Positions 8,136-15,934 of a stretch of DNA of 64,000 nucleotides are shown here, in pieces. The notes under the pieces are model-generated. The model searched no databases and was not told the origin of the DNA. It was given only the letters and a program-made list of their open reading frames with translations. How positions within the stretch are numbered: the first letter of the stretch is position 1; the number at the start of each line of letters is the position of its first letter. Made by a program: the position numbers and the translations under genes. Source of the DNA: an uncultured Allomuricauda sp. (GTDB lineage Bacteria; Bacteroidota; Bacteroidia; Flavobacteriales; Flavobacteriaceae); contig NZ_CANLYK010000003.1 in NCBI RefSeq assembly GCF_947495325.1, forward strand, positions 1 through 64,000. The letters run 5' to 3'.

Positions 8136-8954
8136 ATGATAAAGATTAAGACTGCAGAGGAAATTGAGTTAATGCGTGAAAGCGCATTGGTGGTATCCAA
8201 AACTTTGGGAATGTTGGCATCAGAAATCAAACCTGGAGCTAATCCATTGCAACTGGATAAACTAGCTGAAGACTTTATTCGAGAACAAGGAGCAGAACCT
8301 GGTTTTCTGGGTATGTACGACTTTCCCAACACCCTAAACTGGAGTCCAAATACGCAAGTTGTACACGGTATTCCAAACAATGAACTTCTTAAAGAAGGTG
8401 ATATTATCTCTGTTGATTGTGGAGCGGTAAAAAATGGTTTTTATGGTGATCACGCTTATACTTTTGAAGTAGGCGAGGTTGCAGAAGACACCAAAAAATT
8501 ACTCAGGGTCACAAAGGAATCCTTATACATGGGAATCCGTGAATTTAAGCTTGGAAACCGTGTTGGGGATGTTGGTTATGCCATTCAAAACCATTGCGAG
8601 ACTCATGGTTATGGAATTGTTCGCGAGTTAGTAGGTCATGGGCTTGGAACCGAGCTTCATGAAGACCCACAAATGCCCAACTATGGGAAAAGAGGACGGG
8701 GCAAGAAATTTGTAGATGGAATGGTCGTTGCCATTGAACCCATGGTCAATATGGGAACCCGAAGAATAAAACAACTAAAGGACGGCTGGACTATTTTAAC
8801 CGCTGATGGAAAGCCCAGTGCCCATTTTGAGCACGATGTTGCTTTAATCGATGGAAAACCCGAACTGCTCTCTACCTTTCAATATATTTATGATGCCTTG
8901 GGCGTAAGTACTGATGAGGAAGAAGAATTCCGAAGTAAAAAACTACAACTTTAG
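8136..8954 (+). CDS. map: Type I methionine aminopeptidase
   Basis: 272 residues. It removes the initiator methionine from new proteins in the cytosol. The pita-bread fold signature is present. The metal ligands can be placed in SVDCGAVKNGFYGDHAYTF (two Asp), ELVGHGLGTELHEDP (His), AIEPMVN (Glu) and HFEHDVALI (Glu). It is about 15-20 residues longer than the E. coli enzyme, mainly at the C-terminus (VSTDEEEEFRSKKLQL). A conserved neighbour, a methyltransferase, begins 30 nt downstream across a small hairpin. Confidence 0.96.
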   Translation: MIKIKTAEEIELMRESALVVSKTLGMLASEIKPGANPLQLDKLAEDFIREQGAEPGFLGMYDFPNTLNWSPNTQVVHGIPNNELLKEGDIISVDCGAVKNGFYGDHAYTFEVGEVAEDTKKLLRVTKESLYMGIREFKLGNRVGDVGYAIQNHCETHGYGIVRELVGHGLGTELHEDPQMPNYGKRGRGKKFVDGMVVAIEPMVNMGTRRIKQLKDGWTILTADGKPSAHFEHDVALIDGKPELLSTFQYIYDALGVSTDEEEEFRSKKLQL

Positions 8955-8959
8955 ATTTG

Positions 8960-8978
8960 GTTCCACATCTTGTGGAAC
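8960..8978 (+). other. 8-bp hairpin between map and the methyltransferase gene
   Basis: GTTCCACA-TCT-TGTGGAAC is a perfect 8-bp stem with a 3-nt loop. It begins 6 nt after the map stop and ends 6 nt before the downstream ATG at 8985. It lacks a following T run, so it is more likely an mRNA-processing or translation-initiation structure than a terminator. Confidence 0.6.
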
Positions 8979-8984
8979 AACAGA

Positions 8985-9749
8985 ATGAAACGGCTCTTTA
9001 AATTTTTCTTGAATCTTATCCCAAGACCAGTTCTTATTAAACTGAGCTATTGGGTAAGGCCTTTGGTCGCCTTTTCGCTAAAAGGAAAAAACTACACTGA
9101 CCCTATTGACGGAAAAAGTTTTAGAGCATTTCTACCTTATGGTTATGAAAATCCCAGGGAAAATGTGCTCTCCCCCTCTACCCTATCTTTAGAGCGGCAT
9201 AGATTGCTTTGGTTGTATCTAAAAAATGAAACCGACTTTTTTGCCAAAGACCAAAAAGTACTTCATTTTGCACCGGAACAGGCCTTTCACAAACGTTTTA
9301 AACAGCTGAATAACATTGATTACACCACAACCGATTTAAACTCTCCTCTGGCCGAGGTAAAAGCGGATATATGCAATCTTCCTTTTAAGGATGGTTCTTT
9401 TGATGTTATTCTTTGTAATCATGTTTTGGAACATATCCCAGATGACACCAAAGCGATGCAAGAGTTGTTTCGTATTCTAAAACCAGAGGGTTGGGGCATT
9501 TTTCAAATTCCGCAGGATTTAAAAAGAGAAGAAACATTTGAAGACGATTCCATAACTGATAGAAAGGAAAGAGCCAAGATTTTTGGTCAATATGACCATG
9601 TACGTATCTATGGCAGGGATTACTTTGACAAATTAAGAAGCATTGGCTTTACCGTTGAAGAAGTGGATTACACTCAAAAATTGTCCGAAAAAGAGGTTGA
9701 ACAATATAGATTGGCAAAAGGCGAAATCATTCCCTTTGTCAGGAAATGA
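8985..9749 (+). CDS. Class I SAM-dependent methyltransferase
   Basis: 254 residues from the ATG at 8985; an in-frame TTG at 8970 lies in the hairpin loop and is a poorer start. The Rossmann methyltransferase core runs from LHFAPEQAF (motif I position, no classical GxGxG) through YTTTDLN (acidic loop binding the SAM ribose) and DGSFDVILCNHVLEHI (motif IV) to LKPEGWGIFQIP (motif V/VI). The VLEHIPDD core is the Methyltransf_11 type. The substrate is unknown. The conserved pairing with map is frequent in flavobacteria but says little about the job. Confidence 0.85.
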   Translation: MKRLFKFFLNLIPRPVLIKLSYWVRPLVAFSLKGKNYTDPIDGKSFRAFLPYGYENPRENVLSPSTLSLERHRLLWLYLKNETDFFAKDQKVLHFAPEQAFHKRFKQLNNIDYTTTDLNSPLAEVKADICNLPFKDGSFDVILCNHVLEHIPDDTKAMQELFRILKPEGWGIFQIPQDLKREETFEDDSITDRKERAKIFGQYDHVRIYGRDYFDKLRSIGFTVEEVDYTQKLSEKEVEQYRLAKGEIIPFVRK

Positions 9750-10754
9750 TTATTGTTTTATCAAGCTTTTAAATCCAGGAGTCATAAATTCTTGCGTTTC
9801 TCCCCTTTCATCCAAATAAATGATATACGCTTCCAAACTAGCTTGATTAGTCAACAAGTTCTTGGAATCTTCCAGGTCCATGGCCATAAAAGCTGTTGCA
9901 TAGGCATCCGCTTCGGCACAGGAACCTGCAACCACACTAGTTGCTAAAACATTGGTGTTTTTAGTGTATCCAGTTTTAGGGTTGATGGTATGAACATACT
10001 TTTTTCCTGTTTCTGGGTCTATTCTAAACTTCCTATAATTTCCAGAAGATGCCATGGCCTTATCCTCTAGAACAATTATCTGTTTCAGCTGTCGTCCAAC
10101 CTCAACTTGGGGGTCGTCTATCCCCACACTCCATTGTTTACCTGAAATCCTATTTTGGCCCTTGGTGATGACCTCACCACCTAATTCAACCAAATAATTT
10201 TCCAAACCCTTGGCATCCAATAAAGCTCCTAAACGGTCAATGGTATATCCCTTGGCAACAGCATTAAAATCAAACCGTAATTCCGAGTGATTTTTAGTTA
10301 TGGTACCATCATGGTTCAACTTTACCTTGTCCCAACCAACATAATTCAATAAACTGTCTACTTTAAGACTATCCAGTTCTAGCTGTTCTCCTGGGCCAAA
10401 GCCCCAAGCATTTGCCAAGACACCAATAGTGGGGTCAAAATAGCCATTGGAGGCTTCAAATACCAAGCTGGACGTCTTAAAAACCTCTTGGAACATATAA
10501 TCTACTGTTATAGTTGAATCACCATTATTAATTTTTGAAATATCTGATGTAGGGATATAAGTTGAAAGTGATTGATTGATCACTTGAAAAACAGAATCTA
10601 TCTCTTGTTGATAATCCAGTTCTACGTCTGAAATGTAGATAATGGAATAGGTAGTGCCCAGTGCATTACCAGCATTTTGATTTTTTATCAATGTATTGGA
10701 ATTACATCCAAAAAATAATGCAAGCCCAACTGTAAAAAGTATTCGTTGTATCAT
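9750..10754 (-). CDS. apbE: FAD:protein FMN transferase (ApbE), lipoprotein
   Basis: 334 residues with a lipoprotein signal ending FFGC17. ApbE cleaves FAD and attaches FMN through phosphoester bonds to Thr of target motifs. The family motifs are present: LGTTYSI near the N-terminus, NGYFDPTIG, FDFNAVAKGYTIDRL, ENYLVELGGEV (FAD site) and a C-terminal TSVVAGSCAEADAYATAFMAM, which carries the metal-binding Asp. It lies at the 3' side of the nqrA-F genes, whose NqrB and NqrC subunits are its known substrates, so the context fits. The downstream gene order is convergent with the methyltransferase (no gap: 9749/9750). Confidence 0.95.
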   Translation of the reverse strand: MIQRILFTVGLALFFGCNSNTLIKNQNAGNALGTTYSIIYISDVELDYQQEIDSVFQVINQSLSTYIPTSDISKINNGDSTITVDYMFQEVFKTSSLVFEASNGYFDPTIGVLANAWGFGPGEQLELDSLKVDSLLNYVGWDKVKLNHDGTITKNHSELRFDFNAVAKGYTIDRLGALLDAKGLENYLVELGGEVITKGQNRISGKQWSVGIDDPQVEVGRQLKQIIVLEDKAMASSGNYRKFRIDPETGKKYVHTINPKTGYTKNTNVLATSVVAGSCAEADAYATAFMAMDLEDSKNLLTNQASLEAYIIYLDERGETQEFMTPGFKSLIKQ

Positions 10755-11120
10755 TTAAATCTCAATTAAACCTTGATAATCAACAATGTAATCTTCATTT
10801 AAATATACTGGAAGCTCTTGGTTGGATGCGTTGGAAAGTCCCACACCCGCATAATAGGTCTTGGCTTCAAACTTATTTGCATGATCTTTCATCTTTCCCA
10901 TTAATTCATTATCAAACATTGTTGTGCTTTTCGGGTATTTTACATTCCTTACCACAATAAAATGTAGAATTTTATCTTTAAGGCAAACGTACTGGGGATT
11001 CTTTTTTGGTTTGCTGTTGATGCCCATAAATTCAAAACCATCCTCCTCCAATTGTTTTCCAACAATATTCATGGCTAGATTATGAAGTTCTTGTTCCGTA
11101 AGTTGTCTTCGTTCTTCCAT
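10755..11120 (-). CDS. Small conserved Nqr-associated protein of unknown function
   Basis: 121 residues from ATG at 11120, giving MEERRQLTEQELHNLAMNIVG; longer versions would read through the terminator hairpin. No domain is recognised. In databases, similar short flavobacterial proteins are often labelled Nqr subunit F, but this one has no 2Fe-2S, FAD or NAD(P)H motif, so that name would be wrong. It contains a basic/aromatic central part (QYVCLKDKILHFIVVRNVKYP) and a GVGLSNASN segment. It sits between nqrF and apbE with no gap before apbE, so a role tied to Nqr assembly or to ApbE can be proposed but not shown. Confidence 0.75.
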   Translation of the reverse strand: MEERRQLTEQELHNLAMNIVGKQLEEDGFEFMGINSKPKKNPQYVCLKDKILHFIVVRNVKYPKSTTMFDNELMGKMKDHANKFEAKTYYAGVGLSNASNQELPVYLNEDYIVDYQGLIEI

Positions 11121-11147
11121 AAAAAAAACCGACGCTTTCACGTCGGC
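11121..11147 (-). terminator. Intrinsic terminator after nqrF, abutting the next start codon
   Basis: On the minus strand CCGACG-TGAAAG-CGTCGG is followed at once by eight T, and the very next triplet is the ATG of the gene at 10755-11120. It should end most nqr transcripts, while read-through or a re-start would be needed for the downstream pair. Confidence 0.85.
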
Positions 11148-11160
11148 TAGGTTTAATAAT

Positions 11161-11188
11161 GACCTCTCGACTGCGCTCGAGGTAATAT
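11161..11188. repeat. REP-like palindrome (CTCGACTGCGCTCGAG)
   Basis: An imperfect inverted repeat around the core CTCGACTGCGCTCGAG with outer arms GACCT/AGGTA lies between the nqrF stop and its terminator. The same core is, from general knowledge of flavobacterial genomes, a widely scattered intergenic palindrome. No second copy is seen in this window. Confidence 0.5.
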
Positions 11189-11200
11189 ATATTCTTAAAG

Positions 11201-12508
11201 CTATCCTCCAAAGTCATCAAACCTGATATTCTCATCAGGAATACCAAAGTCTTCACCCATTTTCTGAACGGCTTTGTTCATTAATGGCGGACCACAGAAA
11301 TACAGCTCTATATCTTCAGGAGACTCATGATGATTCAGGTAATTATCTATAACACAGTTATGGATAAATCCAACAAAACCATCTCCTTCAGCATCAATAT
11401 CTTCTTTTACTTTCCAATTGTCTTCTTCCATAGGTTCTGAAAGTGCCATATAGAATTTAAAATTAGGAAAGTCCTTTTCCAATTTTTTAAAGTGATCAAT
11501 GTAGAACAACTCCCTTTTAGAGCGACCTCCGTACCAATACGTAACTTTTCTATTGGTTTTTAAGGTTCTGAACAAGTGATACAAGTGAGAACGCATTGGA
11601 GCCATACCTGCACCACCACCAACGTAAAGCATTTCTGCTTCCGATTCATTAATAAAAAACTCTCCAAATGGTCCTGAAATTGTAACAGGGTCACCTTCTT
11701 TTAATCCGAAAATATAGGATGAGGCAACACCAGGGTTAACATCCATCCATCCATTTTTGGAACGATCCCATGGTGGTGTCGCAATACGAACATTCAACAT
11801 GATTTCGCGTCCTTCTGCAGGATATGAAGCCATTGAATAGGCACGTTCAACCGTTTCTGGGTTTTTCATGACCAAGGGCCACAAGTTGAACTTATCCCAC
11901 TCTGCTTTAAACTTATCTGGAGTTTCATGTTCTTCTGGGTGAGCCGTAATATCAATATCCGAATACTTTACTTCGCATGGAGGAATTTCAATTTGAATAT
12001 ATCCACCTGCTTTATAATTCATATCCTCAGGAATTTCAACAACAAATTCCTTGATAAACGAAGCAACATTGTAATTTCGAACAACTTTTGCCGGCCATTT
12101 TTTAATTCCGAAAACCTCCTCAGGAATTGTAATTTCCATGTCTTGCTTCACTTTAACTTGACATGCCAAGCGAGCACCATGGGTCAATTCTTTTTTGGAA
12201 AAGTGCGGTGTTTCCGTAGGAAGCGCTTCGCCACCTCCAGAGAGTACATGGCATTCACACTGGATACAAGTTCCACCACCACCACAAGCGGAAGGTAAAA
12301 ACACTTTCTGGTTTCCTAAAGTAGATAGTAAAGTACCTCCAGAAGCCACTTCTATTTGTTTTTCACCGTTGATGGTCAATGTTACTGGACCTGAAGGTGA
12401 TAATTTTTCTTTGGTAAACAACAATAGTGCAACCAATAGCAACAACAAAATTAGAAAAGCAACAACTGTAATTAAAATAGTACCTCCTGTACTGGTAGCT
12501 AAAATCAT
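11201..12508 (-). CDS. nqrF: Na+-translocating NADH:quinone reductase subunit F
   Basis: 435 residues. NqrF is the NADH-oxidising subunit of Na+-NQR, anchored in the inner membrane. It has one N-terminal membrane helix (about residues 8-31), and a ferredoxin domain with the 2Fe-2S cysteines in SACGGGGTCIQCECHV plus the distal one in ARLACQV. The FAD-binding RAYSMASYP and NADH-binding GGGAGMAPMRSHL motifs follow, and the C-terminus is the conserved FDDFGG. It is the last gene of the six-gene nqr operon, 2 nt after nqrE, and is followed by a REP-like element and a terminator. Confidence 0.97.
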   Translation of the reverse strand: MILATSTGGTILITVVAFLILLLLLVALLLFTKEKLSPSGPVTLTINGEKQIEVASGGTLLSTLGNQKVFLPSACGGGGTCIQCECHVLSGGGEALPTETPHFSKKELTHGARLACQVKVKQDMEITIPEEVFGIKKWPAKVVRNYNVASFIKEFVVEIPEDMNYKAGGYIQIEIPPCEVKYSDIDITAHPEEHETPDKFKAEWDKFNLWPLVMKNPETVERAYSMASYPAEGREIMLNVRIATPPWDRSKNGWMDVNPGVASSYIFGLKEGDPVTISGPFGEFFINESEAEMLYVGGGAGMAPMRSHLYHLFRTLKTNRKVTYWYGGRSKRELFYIDHFKKLEKDFPNFKFYMALSEPMEEDNWKVKEDIDAEGDGFVGFIHNCVIDNYLNHHESPEDIELYFCGPPLMNKAVQKMGEDFGIPDENIRFDDFGG

Positions 12509-12510
12509 AT

Positions 12511-13251
12511 TTATTTATTTATGACTTCGTTATAAGAGACTGCTTTTTCCTCGTCTTCAATCTCTTTTTTAATTTCTTTTTCTTCAATTTTTTCCGCTGT
12601 AATTGGTTCTGTTCCCTCAGGTGGTTCATTGTCACCCGTTAACATTCCACCAAAACTTTGGAACCCAATTCCCATCAAGCCTGTAATGATAAAGGTTATA
12701 CCCAATCCACGAAGCGGAGCCGGTACATTTGAGTATCTAATTTTTTCCCGAATCGCTGCAATGGCCAAAATAGCCAAGAACCATCCAATACCAGAGCTAA
12801 CTCCATAATTGAACGCCAATCCCAAACTTGGAATCTCTCTTGCCTGCATAAACAGGGAACCTCCCAAAATAGCACAGTTTACTGCTATCAAGGGCAAGAA
12901 AATACCCAAAGAGTTGTATAGTGAGGGAGAGAACTTTTCCACCACAATCTCTACCAATTGTACCATCGTTGCAATGGTAGCGATGAACAAAATAAATGAT
13001 AGGAAGCTAAGATTGTAATCCGCATACTCTGGACCTAACCAAACCAACGCACCATCTCTTAGCAAGTATTGGTCTAGCAACCAGTTTAAAGGTACCGTAA
13101 CGGCCAAAACGAATATAACAGCAGCTCCTAATCCTACAGCGGTTGCAACTTTTTTGGATACGGCCAAATAGGAACACATTCCTAAAAAGACCGCAAAAAC
13201 CATGTTGTCTATGAAGATGGACTTAAAAAACAATTCTAAATGCTCTAACAT
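12511..13251 (-). CDS. nqrE: Na+-translocating NADH:quinone reductase subunit E
   Basis: 246 residues with six predicted membrane helices. The paired, inverted half-helices that hold the NqrD/NqrE 2Fe-2S centre are represented by the Cys in FLGMCSYLAVSKK and in LIAVNCAILGGSLF. The protein is about 45 residues longer than the Vibrio subunit because of a charged Glu/Lys-rich C-terminal tail (roughly residues 203-246), which is probably cytoplasmic. It lies 10 nt after nqrD and 2 nt before nqrF. Confidence 0.96.
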   Translation of the reverse strand: MLEHLELFFKSIFIDNMVFAVFLGMCSYLAVSKKVATAVGLGAAVIFVLAVTVPLNWLLDQYLLRDGALVWLGPEYADYNLSFLSFILFIATIATMVQLVEIVVEKFSPSLYNSLGIFLPLIAVNCAILGGSLFMQAREIPSLGLAFNYGVSSGIGWFLAILAIAAIREKIRYSNVPAPLRGLGITFIITGLMGIGFQSFGGMLTGDNEPPEGTEPITAEKIEEKEIKKEIEDEEKAVSYNEVINK

Positions 13252-13261
13252 ATTCTCTTAT

Positions 13262-13909
13262 TTATGCTTCTTCTATTAATGCTTTATTTCTTGAACGCTG
13301 CACCCAAATGATAATACCCACAACTATCAATGCTGCTGGTGGTATAATCATAAATCCGTTGTTCTCATATCCTGTTGCATATAGCCCAGTCTTTGCTATT
13401 GGATCTCCCAATACAGGAATTCCAAATAAGGTCCCTGAACCAAAAAGCTCACGGAAAAACCCAACAATGATCAGTATTACTCCATAGCCAAGCGCATTAC
13501 CAATGCCATCTAAAAAGGATTTCCATGGGCCATTACCCAAAGCAAAGGCCTCAAAACGCCCCATGATAATACAGTTGGTAATAATCAACCCAACAAAAAC
13601 CGAAAGGGTTTTACTCAACTCATATGCAAATGCCTTTAAAACCTGATCTACAATAATTACCAAGGTTGCCACAACAATAAGTTGGACAATAATCCTGATT
13701 TTTGAAGGAATCACGTTACGCATCAATGAGATGACCACGTTACCCACTCCCAGTACAAAAATTACCGAGATTGCCATTACCAAAGAGGCTTTAAGTTCCG
13801 CTGTAATTGCCAATGCTGAACAGATTCCCAAAACCTGAATGGTTATTGGGTTATTATCCGCTAATGGGTCTAAAATTAGATTTGCATCTTTTTTTGAAAG
13901 CAATGCCAT
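13262..13909 (-). CDS. nqrD: Na+-translocating NADH:quinone reductase subunit D
   Basis: 215 residues with six membrane helices; homologous to NqrE in fold. The metal-centre cysteines are in QVLGICSALAIT and in IITNCIIMGRFEAFA. The C-terminus ends with a cytoplasmic RSRNKALIEEA. It is separated by 1 nt from nqrC and 10 nt from nqrE, so it is co-translated. Length is normal for the family. Confidence 0.97.
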   Translation of the reverse strand: MALLSKKDANLILDPLADNNPITIQVLGICSALAITAELKASLVMAISVIFVLGVGNVVISLMRNVIPSKIRIIVQLIVVATLVIIVDQVLKAFAYELSKTLSVFVGLIITNCIIMGRFEAFALGNGPWKSFLDGIGNALGYGVILIIVGFFRELFGSGTLFGIPVLGDPIAKTGLYATGYENNGFMIIPPAALIVVGIIIWVQRSRNKALIEEA

Positions 13910-13910
13910 A

Positions 13911-14660
13911 TTAATTCGTTCTAATGGTTTCTAAGTAAGGTTTGTAAACCTTTAAGGTTTCTTTTATCATCGCTGAAACTCCATTTCCAGTGATTGTTGC
14001 ACCTGCAAGTGCATCCACTTCATTATCCTCTTTATCGTTGTTCAATGGATCATTGTTTCCTTTCGCTACACTTACCCCAGCATAACTTTTACCTTCCAAC
14101 AAAGATTCACCTATAAAATCATCCATGAAAAAGCGCATTTTTATATTTGCGCCAAGACCGGGGGTTTCCGCTTTATGATCAAAATAAACTCCCTGAACAA
14201 TCATATTGTCATCAACCGAAATAAAACCCCAAATGGCATCCCATAATCCTTTACCGTACATTGGTAGGATATATGATTTCTTGCCATCTTTTTCACCGAT
14301 AAAAATAGGCAGCCGTGCTTCACCTCCACTTTTAAAGGCAGCCAACTGCTTTTTCATATCAATCAAAAAGGCTTGATCATCTTTTTGAACCTCACCATCC
14401 ACAAAAACATATTGTTCTTTAATGTATTTTGAAAACTCACCCTCAACTACATCTGTAGGAATAAAATTTACCCCACTATCTTCGGTATTCTCATTTACAC
14501 CCATGGCGTAAAGGATATTCTGTTGTTTCTCAAAACGTTCATTTTCCTTGATTCTGTCATTTAGGCCAGATGCCAAAAAAGCAAGGACAGAACCTACAAT
14601 TACAACCATTATGATTGCAAAGATTACGGTATATGAGTTTTTATCTGTGTTAATTCCCAT
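13911..14660 (-). CDS. nqrC: Na+-translocating NADH:quinone reductase subunit C
   Basis: 249 residues. One N-terminal membrane helix (about 11-31) is followed by a periplasmic FMN_bind domain. The covalent FMN site is DALAGATIT (D216 to T224). In this motif the usual Ser before Gly-Ala-Thr is Ala219, and the expected flavinylated residue is Thr222. ApbE, encoded downstream, would perform the attachment. The GLGANIKM segment (residues 168-175) is also typical. It lies 2 nt after nqrB and 1 nt before nqrD. Confidence 0.97.
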   Translation of the reverse strand: MGINTDKNSYTVIFAIIMVVIVGSVLAFLASGLNDRIKENERFEKQQNILYAMGVNENTEDSGVNFIPTDVVEGEFSKYIKEQYVFVDGEVQKDDQAFLIDMKKQLAAFKSGGEARLPIFIGEKDGKKSYILPMYGKGLWDAIWGFISVDDNMIVQGVYFDHKAETPGLGANIKMRFFMDDFIGESLLEGKSYAGVSVAKGNNDPLNNDKEDNEVDALAGATITGNGVSAMIKETLKVYKPYLETIRTN

Positions 14661-14662
14661 TA

Positions 14663-15934
14663 TTATACTGTTTCCGTTTTTAACGCTTCAACACCATCAG
14701 TAACCTTAGGATGTATGGTAGCCGTCTTTAATCGTTTCATTCTTCTTTTGATATTACCTCTTACCACATAATGGTCAATGGTAGGTGCAAAAACATTCAT
14801 CAACAAGATTGCCAAGAAAACACCTTCTGGATAACCTGGGTTGAATACACGAATCATAACGGACATAAATCCAATCAAGAATCCATAGATCCATTTACCC
14901 CTATTGGTCTGGGATCCAGTCACAGGGTCAGTTGCCATAAAGACAATACCAAAGGCTAGACCTCCCACCAACAAATGTTGCCAGTATTCAAAATTCATTA
15001 ATCCATAGAACTTACTATACTCAGGAATCCATTCTGCAGCAACAATCCCGTTAAAAATCAAGCCCATTGCAAGGGATCCAATTACTGCACTTAACATGAT
15101 TCGCCATGAGGCTATCTTTGAAAAAATCAAGAACAAACCTCCTAAAAGAATCAATAAAGTAGATGTTTCTCCTACTGAACCGGGTATAAACCCATAAAAC
15201 ATATCTGAAAGCGAATAGGTAAACTCAGTATTCCCCTGTGCCAAATATCCTAAAACCGTTTCTCCAGAAATAGCGTCGGCAGAACCTGCTTGTGTTATAC
15301 CATCTTTTGCGCCATGCACCCAAACTTTATCGCCACTCATCCATGTGGGATAAGCGAAAAACAAGAACGCACGTATGGTCAGAGCGGGATTTAAGATGTT
15401 CATCCCTGTTCCCCCAAAAACTTCTTTCCCAATGACAACACCAAAGGCAACTGCAACAGCCAACATCCATAGTGGTGTGTCCACAGGAACAATAAGAGGA
15501 ACCAACATTCCAGTCACCAAATATCCTTCTTCTACTTCATGACCTTTTATTACGGCAAAAATGAATTCAATTGCCAATCCAACTCCATAAGAAACTATAA
15601 CAATTGGTAACACTGTTATTGCTCCTAACCAAAAGTTCTCCCATGTTAGAAAGTGTTCGAAAAGTGAAAATTCTGCAGGAAAACCATTAATTGCGGAATA
15701 ATGTTGATAACCCGCATTGAATATTCCAAATAAAAGACATGGAACCAAAGCCATAATCACCGTATTCATCGTACGCTTTAAATCGTCAGCTGAACGAACA
15801 TGACTACCAGAATGCGTAGTTTCATTTGGCGAATACAGAAAAGTATGTATGGCATTAAATGCTGGAGCCATTTTTTTGCCCTTGTATTTTTCTTTTATCT
15901 GATGTAATTTTTCTTTCATACCCATATTATCCAA
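14663..15934 (-). CDS. nqrB: Na+-translocating NADH:quinone reductase subunit B
   Basis: 423 residues with about ten membrane helices. It is the main Na+-path subunit and carries covalent FMN and riboflavin. The expected FMN motif appears as DAISGET (residues 220-226), with Glu225 in place of the usual Ala before the acceptor Thr226. The FMATDPVTGSQTNRGKWIYG region and NPGYPEGVFLAILLMN end are as in the family. The start overlaps the nqrA stop by 8 nt; ATGs four or six codons later are alternatives. Confidence 0.97.
   Translation of the reverse strand: MDNMGMKEKLHQIKEKYKGKKMAPAFNAIHTFLYSPNETTHSGSHVRSADDLKRTMNTVIMALVPCLLFGIFNAGYQHYSAINGFPAEFSLFEHFLTWENFWLGAITVLPIVIVSYGVGLAIEFIFAVIKGHEVEEGYLVTGMLVPLIVPVDTPLWMLAVAVAFGVVIGKEVFGGTGMNILNPALTIRAFLFFAYPTWMSGDKVWVHGAKDGITQAGSADAISGETVLGYLAQGNTEFTYSLSDMFYGFIPGSVGETSTLLILLGGLFLIFSKIASWRIMLSAVIGSLAMGLIFNGIVAAEWIPEYSKFYGLMNFEYWQHLLVGGLAFGIVFMATDPVTGSQTNRGKWIYGFLIGFMSVMIRVFNPGYPEGVFLAILLMNVFAPTIDHYVVRGNIKRRMKRLKTATIHPKVTDGVEALKTETV

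Noticed and set aside
10755..11141. Longer version of the small Nqr-associated gene, and its label as Nqr subunit F
   Set aside because: The extension would be encoded by the terminator hairpin. The protein has no 2Fe-2S, FAD or NADH motif; true NqrF is at 11201-12508.
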